From contig JAUHWS010000003.1 in NCBI GenBank assembly GCA_030427295.1, positions 1 to 55,047 on the forward strand: DNA of 55,047 nt, written 5' to 3'. Source of the DNA: a bacterium. Its GTDB lineage: Bacteria; Patescibacteriota; Gracilibacteria; UM-FILTER-43-11. Under the pieces are notes generated by a model that did no database searches, was not told where the DNA came from, and worked only from the letters and a program-made list of their open reading frames with translations. Positions 15,284-22,745 of the stretch are shown here, piece by piece (within the stretch, counting starts at the first letter, position 1; every line of letters starts with the position of its first letter). The position numbers and the translations under genes are program-made.

Positions 15284-17098
15284 ATGAAAAACATTCGGAA
15301 CTTCTGCATCATCGCCCACATCGATCACGGCAAGTCGACTTTGGCGGATCGGTTTTTGGAAATCACTCACACCCTGTCCAAGCGCGACATGAAACATGGA
15401 CAGATGTTGGACACTATGGAGTTGGAACAAGAACGTGGGATCACCATCAAGTTACAACCGGTTCGCATGGATTATAAAGGGTATACTTTGAACTTGATCG
15501 ATACGCCCGGGCACGTGGACTTTACTTACGAAGTGAGTCGGAGTTTGGCGGCCTGTGAAGGAGCGATTTTGGTGGTGGATGCCACTCAAGGGATTGAAGC
15601 CCAAACTTTGGCCAATCTGTACATGGCCATGGATCACGATTTGACCATCATCCCTGTGATCAACAAGATCGACATGCCGGCGGCCGATCCGGAGCGGATC
15701 ATGACGGAGATTGAGAATACCTTGGCCATTCCGCGTGATGAAGTGCTTAAAGTTTCGGCGAAAACGGGCGAGAATGTGGAGGAGGTGCTCGATGCCATCA
15801 TCGAACGGATCCCAGATCCGACAGAGGGAGGGCTTCGAAAACAACTTGATTTGACCGATGATACAGAGGCTAAGGCGTTGATTTTTGATTCGATTTACGA
15901 CACCTATCGTGGCGTGGTGACCTACATTCGCATGGTGACCGGGACCTTTAAAAAGGGTCAGAAACTGCGCTTTTTGAACACTAAAGCAGATATCGAGCCA
16001 ACGGAGGTGGGCTATTTGCGCCCGGCTTATGAACCGGTGGGGAAATTAGAACCGGGTGAGGTGGGTTATTTGGTGACGGGTTTGAAATCCGTGGGTGAAG
16101 CGCGTGTGGGGGACACCATTTGGTCGGGCCATAAGGATCAATTGGATTCCGCCGAGCCACTTCCGGGTTACAGTCGTGTGACGCCGATGCTTTATGCAGG
16201 AATTTACTGTGTGGATGGAGATGACTATCACTTGCTTCGAGATTCATTGGAGAAACTGACCTTGAATGATGCGGCTCTGGTCTATGAACCTGATCAGTCC
16301 CCTGCTTTGGGTTCTGGGTTTCGTTGTGGATTTTTGGGACTCCTTCATATGGAAATTGTGCAGGAGCGCTTGGAGCGCGAGTATGATTTGGATTTGATCA
16401 CTACCGCGCCATCGGTGTCTTACAAGGTGAACATGAAGTCGGGTGAAAAGCTGACGATTTCCACCCCAGCCATGCTGCCAGATCCTTCGATTTTTGATTC
16501 GATTGAGGAACCCTGGGTCAAAGTTGAGATTGTGTGCCCCAAAGACAAGGTAGGGTCGGTGATGAAGTTGGTACAACAACGACGTGGGGTTCAAAAAAAT
16601 ATCAGTTACATCGATGAGGAGCGAGTGCTTTTGCTTTTTGAGATGCCGCTAGCCACGGTGATTTTGGACTTTCATGACTCGCTGAAGAATGTGAGCTCGG
16701 GCTACGCTTCGATGAACTACGAATTTTTGGACTATCGGATTGAAAATTTGTGTCGGCTGGACATCATGGTGGCCGGTGATAAGGTGGATAGTTTGGCGGT
16801 GATGTGCCATCGAACGGAGGCAGAAGGGTTGGGACGAAGGTTGGCCAAGAAACTGAAGGAGCTCATTCCGCGGGCTCAGTTTGCGATTCCGATTCAAGCC
16901 GCGATTGGGGGGAAAATTGTGGCCCGAGAAACGATTTCGGCCTTCCGTAAAGATGTGACGGCTGGTTTGTATGGGGGAGATGTGTCACGGAAAAACAAGC
17001 AACTTCAAAAGCAGAAAAAAGGGAAAAAACGCATGAAGCAAATGGGTTCTGTGGCCTTGCCTCAGGAGGCGTTTCATGCGATTCTTAAAAAGGACTAA
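15284..17098 (+). CDS. lepA: Elongation factor 4 (LepA)
   Basis: A 604-residue translational GTPase that acts on stalled or misplaced ribosomes. The G1 motif AHIDHGKST is at the N-terminus, followed by DTPGHVDF (G3) and NKIDMPAADP (G4), then the EF-G-like domains and the LepA-specific C-terminal domain with AIGGKIVARETISAFRKDVTAGLYGGD and a KKQKKGKKRMK-like basic tail. I chose the ATG at 15284 because family members start MKNIRNF; a longer frame runs upstream into repeat-like DNA. It is followed 9 bases later by the RMD1-like gene, so they are probably cotranscribed. No Shine-Dalgarno. Confidence 0.97.
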   Translation: MKNIRNFCIIAHIDHGKSTLADRFLEITHTLSKRDMKHGQMLDTMELEQERGITIKLQPVRMDYKGYTLNLIDTPGHVDFTYEVSRSLAACEGAILVVDATQGIEAQTLANLYMAMDHDLTIIPVINKIDMPAADPERIMTEIENTLAIPRDEVLKVSAKTGENVEEVLDAIIERIPDPTEGGLRKQLDLTDDTEAKALIFDSIYDTYRGVVTYIRMVTGTFKKGQKLRFLNTKADIEPTEVGYLRPAYEPVGKLEPGEVGYLVTGLKSVGEARVGDTIWSGHKDQLDSAEPLPGYSRVTPMLYAGIYCVDGDDYHLLRDSLEKLTLNDAALVYEPDQSPALGSGFRCGFLGLLHMEIVQERLEREYDLDLITTAPSVSYKVNMKSGEKLTISTPAMLPDPSIFDSIEEPWVKVEIVCPKDKVGSVMKLVQQRRGVQKNISYIDEERVLLLFEMPLATVILDFHDSLKNVSSGYASMNYEFLDYRIENLCRLDIMVAGDKVDSLAVMCHRTEAEGLGRRLAKKLKELIPRAQFAIPIQAAIGGKIVARETISAFRKDVTAGLYGGDVSRKNKQLQKQKKGKKRMKQMGSVALPQEAFHAILKKD

Positions 17099-17107
17099 CT
17101 TTGCCAT

Positions 17108-17905
17108 ATGGCTTCAAAAACATTGGATATCATTGGGTATCACTTGGGAACGCGAGTGGATATTCAGACGCTCAAGAGTCAGTTGAAGCTGACCTTGGTT
17201 TATCATGACCTGACGGAGCTGGTTTACGAGTTGGGCAAAAACAGTTATTTGCTGATTCATGATTATGGTAGCCTTGTTTTTTTGGGAGCAACGAAGAAAA
17301 AACAGGAGGCGTGGCTGAAAAAAGTGCGGAGCGCGTCGGGGGTGGGAGCCTCTGATTTGGATCCTGAATATTATTTGGTGGAACTGAATGCAAGGGCGAA
17401 ATATCAGGTGCTTTTTGATAAAATCGTGCTCAAGAAAATGAACCATGAGATTGCACGCGTTTTGATGTTGAGCATTGCCCAGTCGATTGCTCTGGATCAC
17501 TACACGGCTCAGTCGGAGCAGTTGTTGAAGGAAATTTCCATCCACACCACGGAGCTGGAAAAGAGGGGGGCGTTTTCAATTCGAGGAAGAAATTTGGCTA
17601 AGTATATGGGGAGAACGATGAACTTGAAAAATAAAATTGTGGGGAATTTGTATGTTTTTGACACTCCGACAGAAATTTGGAATGACGAACTTTTGGATCG
17701 CATCCACACCGATTTGCACCGGGAGTTGGACATTGATCAGCGGTATCGCAGTTTGAAGGATAATCTGGAAACGATTAAAGAGAGCTTGGATTTTTTCAAT
17801 GAATTCAATCAGCACACGCACAGCTCCCGCTTGGAGTGGATCATTATTCTGTTGATTTTATTCGAGATCGTGAAACCATTTTTTGACCAGTGGATGGCGG
17901 GGTGA
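17108..17905 (+). CDS. RMD1/DUF155 family membrane-associated protein
   Basis: A 265-residue protein of the RMD1/YagE (DUF155) family. The central region ARVLMLSIAQSIALDHYT is the family's helical core. The C-terminus has one membrane helix, about residues 244-262 (EWIIILLILFEIVKPFF), which is the usual position. In yeast, relatives are tied to mitochondrial translation or membrane organisation, and bacterial function is not known. It starts 9 bases after lepA. A toxin-gene remnant and the toxin-antitoxin region follow. Confidence 0.85.
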   Translation: MASKTLDIIGYHLGTRVDIQTLKSQLKLTLVYHDLTELVYELGKNSYLLIHDYGSLVFLGATKKKQEAWLKKVRSASGVGASDLDPEYYLVELNARAKYQVLFDKIVLKKMNHEIARVLMLSIAQSIALDHYTAQSEQLLKEISIHTTELEKRGAFSIRGRNLAKYMGRTMNLKNKIVGNLYVFDTPTEIWNDELLDRIHTDLHRELDIDQRYRSLKDNLETIKESLDFFNEFNQHTHSSRLEWIIILLILFEIVKPFFDQWMAG

Positions 17906-17921
17906 TTTGCAAAATGATGGA

Positions 17922-17969
17922 TCAGAGTTTTTTGTATGCGTTTTTTCGATGCGCGATTTTGAAGTGTTC
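17922..17969 (-). pseudogene. Remnant of a RelE/ParE toxin gene (C-terminus only)
   Basis: Read on the minus strand this stretch encodes ...HFKIAHRKNAYKKL then a stop. This is nearly the C-terminus of the toxin at 18553-18813 (KIAHRKNVYKKL). The DNA at 17925-17962 matches 18556-18593 at 36 of 38 positions. No upstream part of the gene remains. The two copies flank the RHH/RelE pair as direct repeats. Confidence 0.75.
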
Positions 17970-17984
17970 CAATCATGACAAAGT

Positions 17985-18013
17985 TTGACAATCTTTGCTA
18001 TTTTTGATATAAT
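17985..18013 (+). promoter_or_regulatory. Consensus promoter of the RHH/RelE module
   Basis: TTGACA at 17985-17990, exactly 17 bases, then TATAAT at 18008-18013. The start near 18020 gives a 22-base leader to the ATG at 18042, which rules out the longer reading of the antitoxin that would begin inside the promoter. Confidence 0.8.
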
Positions 18014-18041
18014 GGTTGTGTCTTTGATAAATTCAAACCCT

Positions 18042-18290
18042 ATGGTGACTTACAACATTTCTTTAAATGAGGAATTGGACGAATTGGTAAGGGCCAGCCT
18101 TAAGTCTGGTTGTTATGCCAATCGCAGTGAGTTTTTTAGAGATTTGTTGAGGCACCATTATAAGAGACAAGGCATTATTGTGGAGCAATTATCCGCAGAT
18201 GACCCTGATTATAAAATGGTTCAAAAAATGAAAAAAAGAAAGAAACCGGGTTTTTTGTCTTTTGATGAGGTCATGAATGAACCCACCTAA
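18042..18290 (+). CDS. Ribbon-helix-helix antitoxin
   Basis: An 82-residue protein. The N-terminal MVTYNISLNEELDELV is a ribbon-helix-helix strand and helix, followed by SGCYANRSEFFRDLLRHHY, as in CopG/ParD-type regulators. The acidic C-terminus (DEVMNEPT) would wrap and neutralise the toxin. It overlaps the start of the toxin gene by 14 bases, the usual antitoxin-first order. It should repress its own consensus promoter at 17985-18013. Confidence 0.85.
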   Translation: MVTYNISLNEELDELVRASLKSGCYANRSEFFRDLLRHHYKRQGIIVEQLSADDPDYKMVQKMKKRKKPGFLSFDEVMNEPT

Positions 18291-18549
18291 ATATACGATT
18301 GAAATTAGTAAGGAGGCTTTAAAGAATTTCAAGAGGCTCTCCTTACCCCTCAGAGAAAAGATTTGGTTAAAGGCTAAATCGGTTTTAGAGAACAATCCTT
18401 TTCCTCAAGGAAATAATCCTAAGAAGCTCAAAAACACGGATGTTTTTCGATTGAGAATTGGAAATTATCGACTGGTTTATTCGATTGAAAACAAGGTGGT
18501 GCGAATTTTTATTTTTAAGCATCGAAAAGATGTTTATAAGAATTTTTAG
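18277..18549 (+). CDS. RelE/ParE family toxin
   Basis: A 90-residue protein with the RelE/ParE fold pattern: YTIEISKEALKNFKRL strand-helix start, a basic middle and the closing strands FRLRIGNYRLVYSI and VVRIFIFKHRKDVYKNF. RelE types cleave mRNA on the ribosome and ParE types poison gyrase, and the sequence does not tell which. It starts inside the antitoxin gene. Its stop lies 3 bases from the stop of the opposite toxin gene at 18553. Confidence 0.85.
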   Translation: MNPPKYTIEISKEALKNFKRLSLPLREKIWLKAKSVLENNPFPQGNNPKKLKNTDVFRLRIGNYRLVYSIENKVVRIFIFKHRKDVYKNF

Positions 18550-18552
18550 AGT

Positions 18553-18813
18553 TTAGAGTTTTTTGTATACGTTTTTTCGATGAGCGATTTTGATGATGGT
18601 CACGATTTCAATTTTTTTTTGAACCCGATAAACCACGCGGTACATTCCTATCCTGAGGCGGTAGTGACCTGAATAACCTCTGATTTTTTTAGCTTGTTTT
18701 GGAATCGGATCTTTGGCGAGCTGACTAATGGCTGTTTCAATTTTTGTCAAAAATACATCTGGAATTTTTCGTATGTCTTTGAGCACAGAGGCTTTTAATT
18801 CTATTTTGTACAT
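18553..18813 (-). CDS. RelE/ParE family toxin of a second module
   Basis: An 86-residue toxin-like protein, similar in layout to the one at 18277 (HYRLRIGMYRVVYRV, then IIKIAHRKNVYKKL). It lies 2 bases after the Phd-type antitoxin gene on the same strand, so the pair is one operon. It is tail to tail with the RHH-linked toxin. A piece of its 3' end is duplicated at 17922-17969. Confidence 0.85.
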   Translation of the reverse strand: MYKIELKASVLKDIRKIPDVFLTKIETAISQLAKDPIPKQAKKIRGYSGHYRLRIGMYRVVYRVQKKIEIVTIIKIAHRKNVYKKL

Positions 18814-18815
18814 GT

Positions 18816-19046
18816 TTATAGGAGATTTTTAAGAGATCCTTTGAAAGGAATGGTTTTTTCGCCTTTTCTGGATTCGATGGCTTTGATGTCTTCCAGTTCT
18901 TCCAAGGCTTCCATCAGCATGTTGTAGACTTCAATGGGCACGATGGCAGATTTCACTTTTGAATTGACGATGAGGTAAAGGATATCCGAATCGGATAGGG
19001 CTTTTGAACCTTTCTTTTTGATGTCTTGTAGGGTGACGGTATTCAT
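18816..19046 (-). CDS. Phd/YefM-type antitoxin
   Basis: A 76-residue protein. MNTVTLQDIKKKGSKALSDS and SKVKSAIVPIEVYNMLMEAL follow the Phd/YefM layout of beta-hairpin plus helices, with a C-terminal Lys-rich tail that would bind the toxin. It is encoded first in the operon with the toxin at 18553. Its promoter region holds a perfect palindrome likely to be its operator. Confidence 0.8.
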   Translation of the reverse strand: MNTVTLQDIKKKGSKALSDSDILYLIVNSKVKSAIVPIEVYNMLMEALEELEDIKAIESRKGEKTIPFKGSLKNLL

Positions 19047-19077
19047 TATATTTAATTTAGTATTTTATTCACTCTTT

Positions 19078-19121
19078 ATTATATACTAAATTTAGTATTA
19101 AATAAAGTACTAAAAAAGTAC
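19078..19121 (-). promoter_or_regulatory. Promoter and operator of the Phd/RelE module
   Basis: On the minus strand a TATAAT lies at plus 19078-19083. Directly behind it is a perfect 16-bp palindrome ATACTAAATTTAGTAT (19083-19098), between the -10 and the weak -35. A second inverted pair GTACT/AGTAC lies at 19107-19121. This layout fits autorepression by the antitoxin. Confidence 0.65.
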
Positions 19122-19211
19122 CTATTATATTTTACCTGAGTCGTCGAGGAAAATTAATTACGTAATTAATTTCAAATCATCCTCTAAAATAAGCTATTCT
19201 AAAAAATAATA

Positions 19212-19351
19212 TTGAAAAAATAAATCGATGTGCTAGGATTTGTTTGTGAATCCAACGACTTCTAAATCATCTCAAAAAACCAAAACCGCGTAGCGGTGGT
19301 CTTTTGTGATTAATGATTTGACTCAGCAGACCACCTCAAAAGTGGTTTTTT
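19212..19351 (+). promoter_or_regulatory. Possible attenuator: promoter, short leader peptide, alternative hairpins
   Basis: A promoter-like TTGAAA (19212-19217) and TAGGAT (19234-19239) lead into a 15-codon frame at 19246-19293 starting GTG, with four Thr, three Ser and three Lys. It overlaps hairpin 1:2 (ACCGC 19285-19289 with GCGGT 19293-19297). GGTGGTCT (19295-19302) can pair instead with AGACCACC (19328-19335). ACCAC (19330-19334) can pair with GTGGT (19342-19346) followed by a T-run, a terminator. Pairings 2:3 and 3:4 exclude each other. It could also be simply two terminators in a row. Confidence 0.4.
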
Positions 19352-19414
19352 GTTTGTCATATCACGTCATTTTTATTAGAATAGTCAACCCATTGCCTCT
19401 TAACCCCATATCGT

Positions 19415-20410
19415 ATGCCACTCTCACCAACTCCAACTCAATCCAATGATCGACCAATGCGCTTAGCTTACATGACCTCAATTTCTGAAATTGCCAGCCC
19501 GAAAGGCGGTGAGCATGTGGGCCAAGATGTCACTTGTCCGGAAACAGGCGATCAACTTGGTTATCGAGAGGGCCATTTGGAAGCTTTAGCTAAAGCAATT
19601 GAGCAAAACAGAGATGGCGTTGGTGACTTGGTTGAAATTGCTGCTGTAATTTATCATGATTCAAATAGACGCATGAAAAGAATGGGGTTCGATGGAAAGC
19701 AAGCAACAGGTGATATTCGCTGGCCATGGCCAGAAAATCTGCCGGCTGCTGACGGTAAGACCTTGGGTGATGTGACTCATCAGGTGGTGATGTATACACC
19801 TGAATGGAGAGAGGCAAGAAAGGCAAGAAACTTGGAATTGGCTCGAGGAATCAGAGCTGAAAGAGAGCGCTATTTGGAAACGCTTCTAAGAGAAAACGGG
19901 GTGGATGTTTTATTGAATGATAGTGGCACCTACATTTTTCAACCCAATATGGCCATTCTTCAAAGCAAAGGGGGTCGCATTATCAATATTCATCCTGCGG
20001 TCACCAATCCAATTCATCCTGACTACAAACTAGCATCTGATCAAGAAATTGACCCACGATATGCTATCCCTGGATTATACCCTACAGAAAGTGCATTAAT
20101 GAGATACAATCAAGGGAAAATATTAGGTGTCGGCAGAGAAGTGATTGATGTACCTGAATTACAAGGCTATCGAGGACATGGGGCTACATTACATGAAATC
20201 ATTGCTGAAATTGACGCAGGGCGTGTGATTCATGCTAGAGAGAATAGGGACATGATTGAACCTGGAATGTCTCGCCAACAATTGAGACATCGAGCGTTTG
20301 AATTGAGCAGAGAGGTTCTTGTGAAAGGTGTGATAAAATATGCTCAGGCTAGACGAGAAGAAATGCAAAGTGCATTAGCTGATCAGCCTACTTTAGCTGC
20401 AGCCATGTAA
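19415..20410 (+). CDS. Formyltransferase-fold protein (PurN/Fmt-like)
   Basis: A 331-residue protein. The segment GRIINIHPAVTNPIHPDY holds Asn191 and His193 in the NIHP motif of formyltransferases, and GATLHEIIAEIDAGRVIH holds Asp267 in the third catalytic position. These match the Asn-His-Asp set of 10-formyltetrahydrofolate-using enzymes such as PurN. The spacing between His and Asp (74 residues) is about twice that of PurN, so an insertion is present, and the N-terminal 150 residues are not typical. The substrate is unknown. It leads a same-strand run with an M23 peptidase and riboflavin genes, 15 bases from the next start, possibly controlled by the leader at 19212-19351. Confidence 0.6.
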   Translation: MPLSPTPTQSNDRPMRLAYMTSISEIASPKGGEHVGQDVTCPETGDQLGYREGHLEALAKAIEQNRDGVGDLVEIAAVIYHDSNRRMKRMGFDGKQATGDIRWPWPENLPAADGKTLGDVTHQVVMYTPEWREARKARNLELARGIRAERERYLETLLRENGVDVLLNDSGTYIFQPNMAILQSKGGRIINIHPAVTNPIHPDYKLASDQEIDPRYAIPGLYPTESALMRYNQGKILGVGREVIDVPELQGYRGHGATLHEIIAEIDAGRVIHARENRDMIEPGMSRQQLRHRAFELSREVLVKGVIKYAQARREEMQSALADQPTLAAAM

Positions 20411-20424
20411 TCAAAATTAATATA

Positions 20425-21141
20425 ATGTCTCGATTACTCACTCCACAACTTGCTGACCGATCCTTTCGATTGGATCACTTGCTTCGCAACACATCATTTC
20501 ATCCTATTTTTGATGAAGCAGTGATGAAAACCCCTCCAGCTATTTTTGATTTTACGCGTCACAATGAATCCGTGACGGGGTTAGTGAAAGCTGGTGGCGA
20601 GCATTTTCAGGAAGTGATTGATCAAATAATGAAAGAGCAAGGGGCTACGTGGGGCATTGGACAATATTTGGAACGGCGTGACGGAGTGCTTTCGGGCACT
20701 TATATCGATCAAGCCAAACGCTACTATCATTTGGGTGTGGACATTGCTTTTCCAAAAAATACTCCTTTATATGCCCCTTTGGATGGAGAAATCTATAAAA
20801 CTGGTTATGCAGAAGAATGGGGGGATTACGGTAATTATCTGTCCACCAAACACGAACTGGATGGTATTGAGTTTTATCTTTTTTACGGACATTTAAAAGC
20901 TGAGAGTTTTAAAGCAGGGGGTTTGATAAAGAAGGGTGAAAAATTGGCTGAAATAGGCGATTTTGAAGAAAATGGACAATGGTTTCACCACACTCACTTA
21001 CAAGTTTGTTTATTGCCTTGGGAATCTGGCACACCAGATGGTTACTGCTCGGAAGAAAATTTAGACCAGTATCGTTTACTCAACCCCAATCCTCTTTTGA
21101 TCATTCGAGATTATTTGCCATCTACTTTGCCTGCCAATTAA
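20425..21141 (+). CDS. M23 family metallopeptidase-like protein
   Basis: A 238-residue protein with the LytM/M23 domain from about residue 100: HLGVDIAFP (His102 and Asp106), YAPLDGEIYKTG, YGNYLSTKH, FYGHL and HTHLQV (His189 and His191). The HxxxD and HxH zinc-site residues are all present, so it may be active. M23 enzymes cut peptide cross-links in peptidoglycan. There is no signal peptide, which is unusual for a cell-wall enzyme, and the first 95 residues are not recognised. It ends 2 bases before ribE, so it is probably in one operon with the riboflavin genes. Confidence 0.75.
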   Translation: MSRLLTPQLADRSFRLDHLLRNTSFHPIFDEAVMKTPPAIFDFTRHNESVTGLVKAGGEHFQEVIDQIMKEQGATWGIGQYLERRDGVLSGTYIDQAKRYYHLGVDIAFPKNTPLYAPLDGEIYKTGYAEEWGDYGNYLSTKHELDGIEFYLFYGHLKAESFKAGGLIKKGEKLAEIGDFEENGQWFHHTHLQVCLLPWESGTPDGYCSEENLDQYRLLNPNPLLIIRDYLPSTLPAN

Positions 21142-21143
21142 TC

Positions 21144-21740
21144 ATGTTCACCGGCATCATCGAAAGCACCGGGCAGGTTCAGGCCAAGACCAGCAATACG
21201 CTGACCATCAAAATGAGTCAGGTGATGGAGGATTTGAAGATGGGGAGTAGCATTGCCGTGGATGGCGCCTGCTTGACCGTGACGAAACTGGGAAAGAAGC
21301 AGTTTACGGCCGATGTGATGCCCATCACTTTTGAGCGGACTGTGTTGGGAGAACGGAAGGTGGGTGACGAAGTGAATTTGGAGCGGGCCATGGAATACGG
21401 CAAACGTTTTGAAGGACACATGGTCAGCGGTCATGTGGAAGGTCGAGGCATCCTCAAAAAAATGCAACTGAAAGACAACGCCTATCATTTGGAATTTGAG
21501 GTGGATGAAACCTTGCAACCCTACATTGTTCGGACCGGCTCCATCACCGTCAATGGCATCAGCTTGACCGTGATTCAAGACACTGAAACCGGCTTTGAAG
21601 TCGGCATCATCCCCCACACCTGGGACCACACGAATTTGAAGCACCTACAAGTCGGTGATCAGGTGAATGTGGAGACAGACTTACTCGCAAAATATGCTCG
21701 TAAACTTTATTCTGTTGATCTAGCCGTTCAACAGGACTAA
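21144..21740 (+). CDS. ribE: Riboflavin synthase, alpha subunit
   Basis: A 198-residue enzyme that makes riboflavin from two molecules of 6,7-dimethyl-8-ribityllumazine. The start MFTGIIESTGQV is the family hallmark, and the protein shows the two similar halves (AVDGACLTVT in the first, TVNGISLTVI in the second). GHMVSGHVEGRG marks the interface between them. I chose the ATG at 21144, since a longer frame reads through the M23 gene. It is followed after a repeat-filled gap by ribH. No ribBA or ribD gene is in the window. Confidence 0.95.
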   Translation: MFTGIIESTGQVQAKTSNTLTIKMSQVMEDLKMGSSIAVDGACLTVTKLGKKQFTADVMPITFERTVLGERKVGDEVNLERAMEYGKRFEGHMVSGHVEGRGILKKMQLKDNAYHLEFEVDETLQPYIVRTGSITVNGISLTVIQDTETGFEVGIIPHTWDHTNLKHLQVGDQVNVETDLLAKYARKLYSVDLAVQQD

Positions 21741-21896
21741 GGAGTATGGACTAAGGACTAAGTGAAAAACTATTCGTAATGAGATGATGCCCCCAGCCCC
21801 CTTTAGCAAGGGGGAGCCAAATACAGAATAAAACTATTCGTAAACTATTCGCAGCTATTCGTAACCCATCCGTAAACGATCCGTAACCCATCCGTA
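21741..21896. repeat. Heptamer and 11-bp periodic repeats upstream of ribH
   Basis: GGAGTAT, GGACTAA, GGACTAA units at 21741-21761, then a small C-run/G-run hairpin (about 21787-21818), then six units of about 11 bases of the ATTCGTAAACT / ATCCGTAACCC type from about 21833. The last unit contains the ribH ATG. Confidence 0.65.
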
Positions 21897-22376
21897 ATGA
21901 GCTTAATAAAAGACAATCTCTCGCAAGAAAATTTAACCCTCGATCAACCGGTGAAAATCGGGATCGTTCAAAGCGAGTATAATTCGGAAATCACGGATGC
22001 TTTGGCCGGCAGTTGTCTGGAAACTTTGGAGCGCGCCGGCGTGAGGATGTCAGACATCCTCCATCAAAAGGTCCCCGGGGCTTGGGAGTTGGCCATTGCC
22101 GCTCAGCGTATGGCTAAGGAGAATGAGCTCGATGCCATCATCACCTTGGGTTTGATTCTGCGAGGAGAGACCCCCCACTTTGATTTTATTGCAGCCGGGT
22201 GTGCAAACGGTATAATGCAAGTGAGCTTGAATGCCAATATCCCGGTTATCTTTGGTGTACTGACCACGGATTCACTCCAGCAAGCTCAAGACCGCATCAA
22301 AGGCGGGCGGCGTGGAGATAAGGGGGTGGAGGCGGCTCAAGCAGCGATCAAAATGATTCAACTGAACTCAAAATAA
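21897..22376 (+). CDS. ribH: 6,7-dimethyl-8-ribityllumazine synthase
   Basis: A 159-residue enzyme for the penultimate riboflavin step. IGIVQSEYN near the N-terminus, VPGAWELAIAA, LRGETPHFDF and PVIFGVLTTDSLQQA are the substrate-site motifs of lumazine synthase, and the conserved His of GETPHFD is present. It starts within the 11-bp repeat array. Only one base separates its stop from the STAS gene, so those two are cotranscribed. Confidence 0.94.
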   Translation: MSLIKDNLSQENLTLDQPVKIGIVQSEYNSEITDALAGSCLETLERAGVRMSDILHQKVPGAWELAIAAQRMAKENELDAIITLGLILRGETPHFDFIAAGCANGIMQVSLNANIPVIFGVLTTDSLQQAQDRIKGGRRGDKGVEAAQAAIKMIQLNSK

Positions 22377-22377
22377 A

Positions 22378-22743
22378 ATGCAAAAACTCAACATAACGAT
22401 CACAGATTTTCCCAATCTTGAAAAAGCTCAACTCGTTCGCTTTGAGGGCGATTTTGATGGGGTGGCGAAAGAAAACTTAGCGGACATTGAAGTAGCTGTC
22501 GAGAATTGCCCGGAGGACTGCCTCATGATCTTTGATTTTTCTCAACTGGACTACCTCAACAGCTTTGCCTTAGGCCAACTGGTCACCTGGCACAACATCA
22601 TTGAGGCTAAAAAAGGCAAAGTGGTGATTGTGGGCACCAATGATCACGTGAAAGATATCTTCACAGTTTTAGGCGTGGACAATATCTTCAAAACCTACTC
22701 CACCTTAGAGGAGGCCAACATGGATTTGCATCAGCATGTTTAG
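22378..22743 (+). CDS. STAS domain protein
   Basis: A 121-residue single STAS domain, as in anti-sigma-factor antagonists. DFSQLDYLNSFALGQLV carries Ser62 at the position phosphorylated in such proteins, and VVIVGTNDHVKDIFTVLGVDNIF is the following strand and helix. No partner kinase or phosphatase is in the window, so its role is open. It ends 2 bases before a repeat block. Confidence 0.8.
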   Translation: MQKLNITITDFPNLEKAQLVRFEGDFDGVAKENLADIEVAVENCPEDCLMIFDFSQLDYLNSFALGQLVTWHNIIEAKKGKVVIVGTNDHVKDIFTVLGVDNIFKTYSTLEEANMDLHQHV

Positions 22744-22745
22744 AG

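Noticed and set aside
14879..15477. Open frames in and after the 14391-15283 repeat region
   Set aside because: One is read from repeats, and the other overlaps lepA in another frame.
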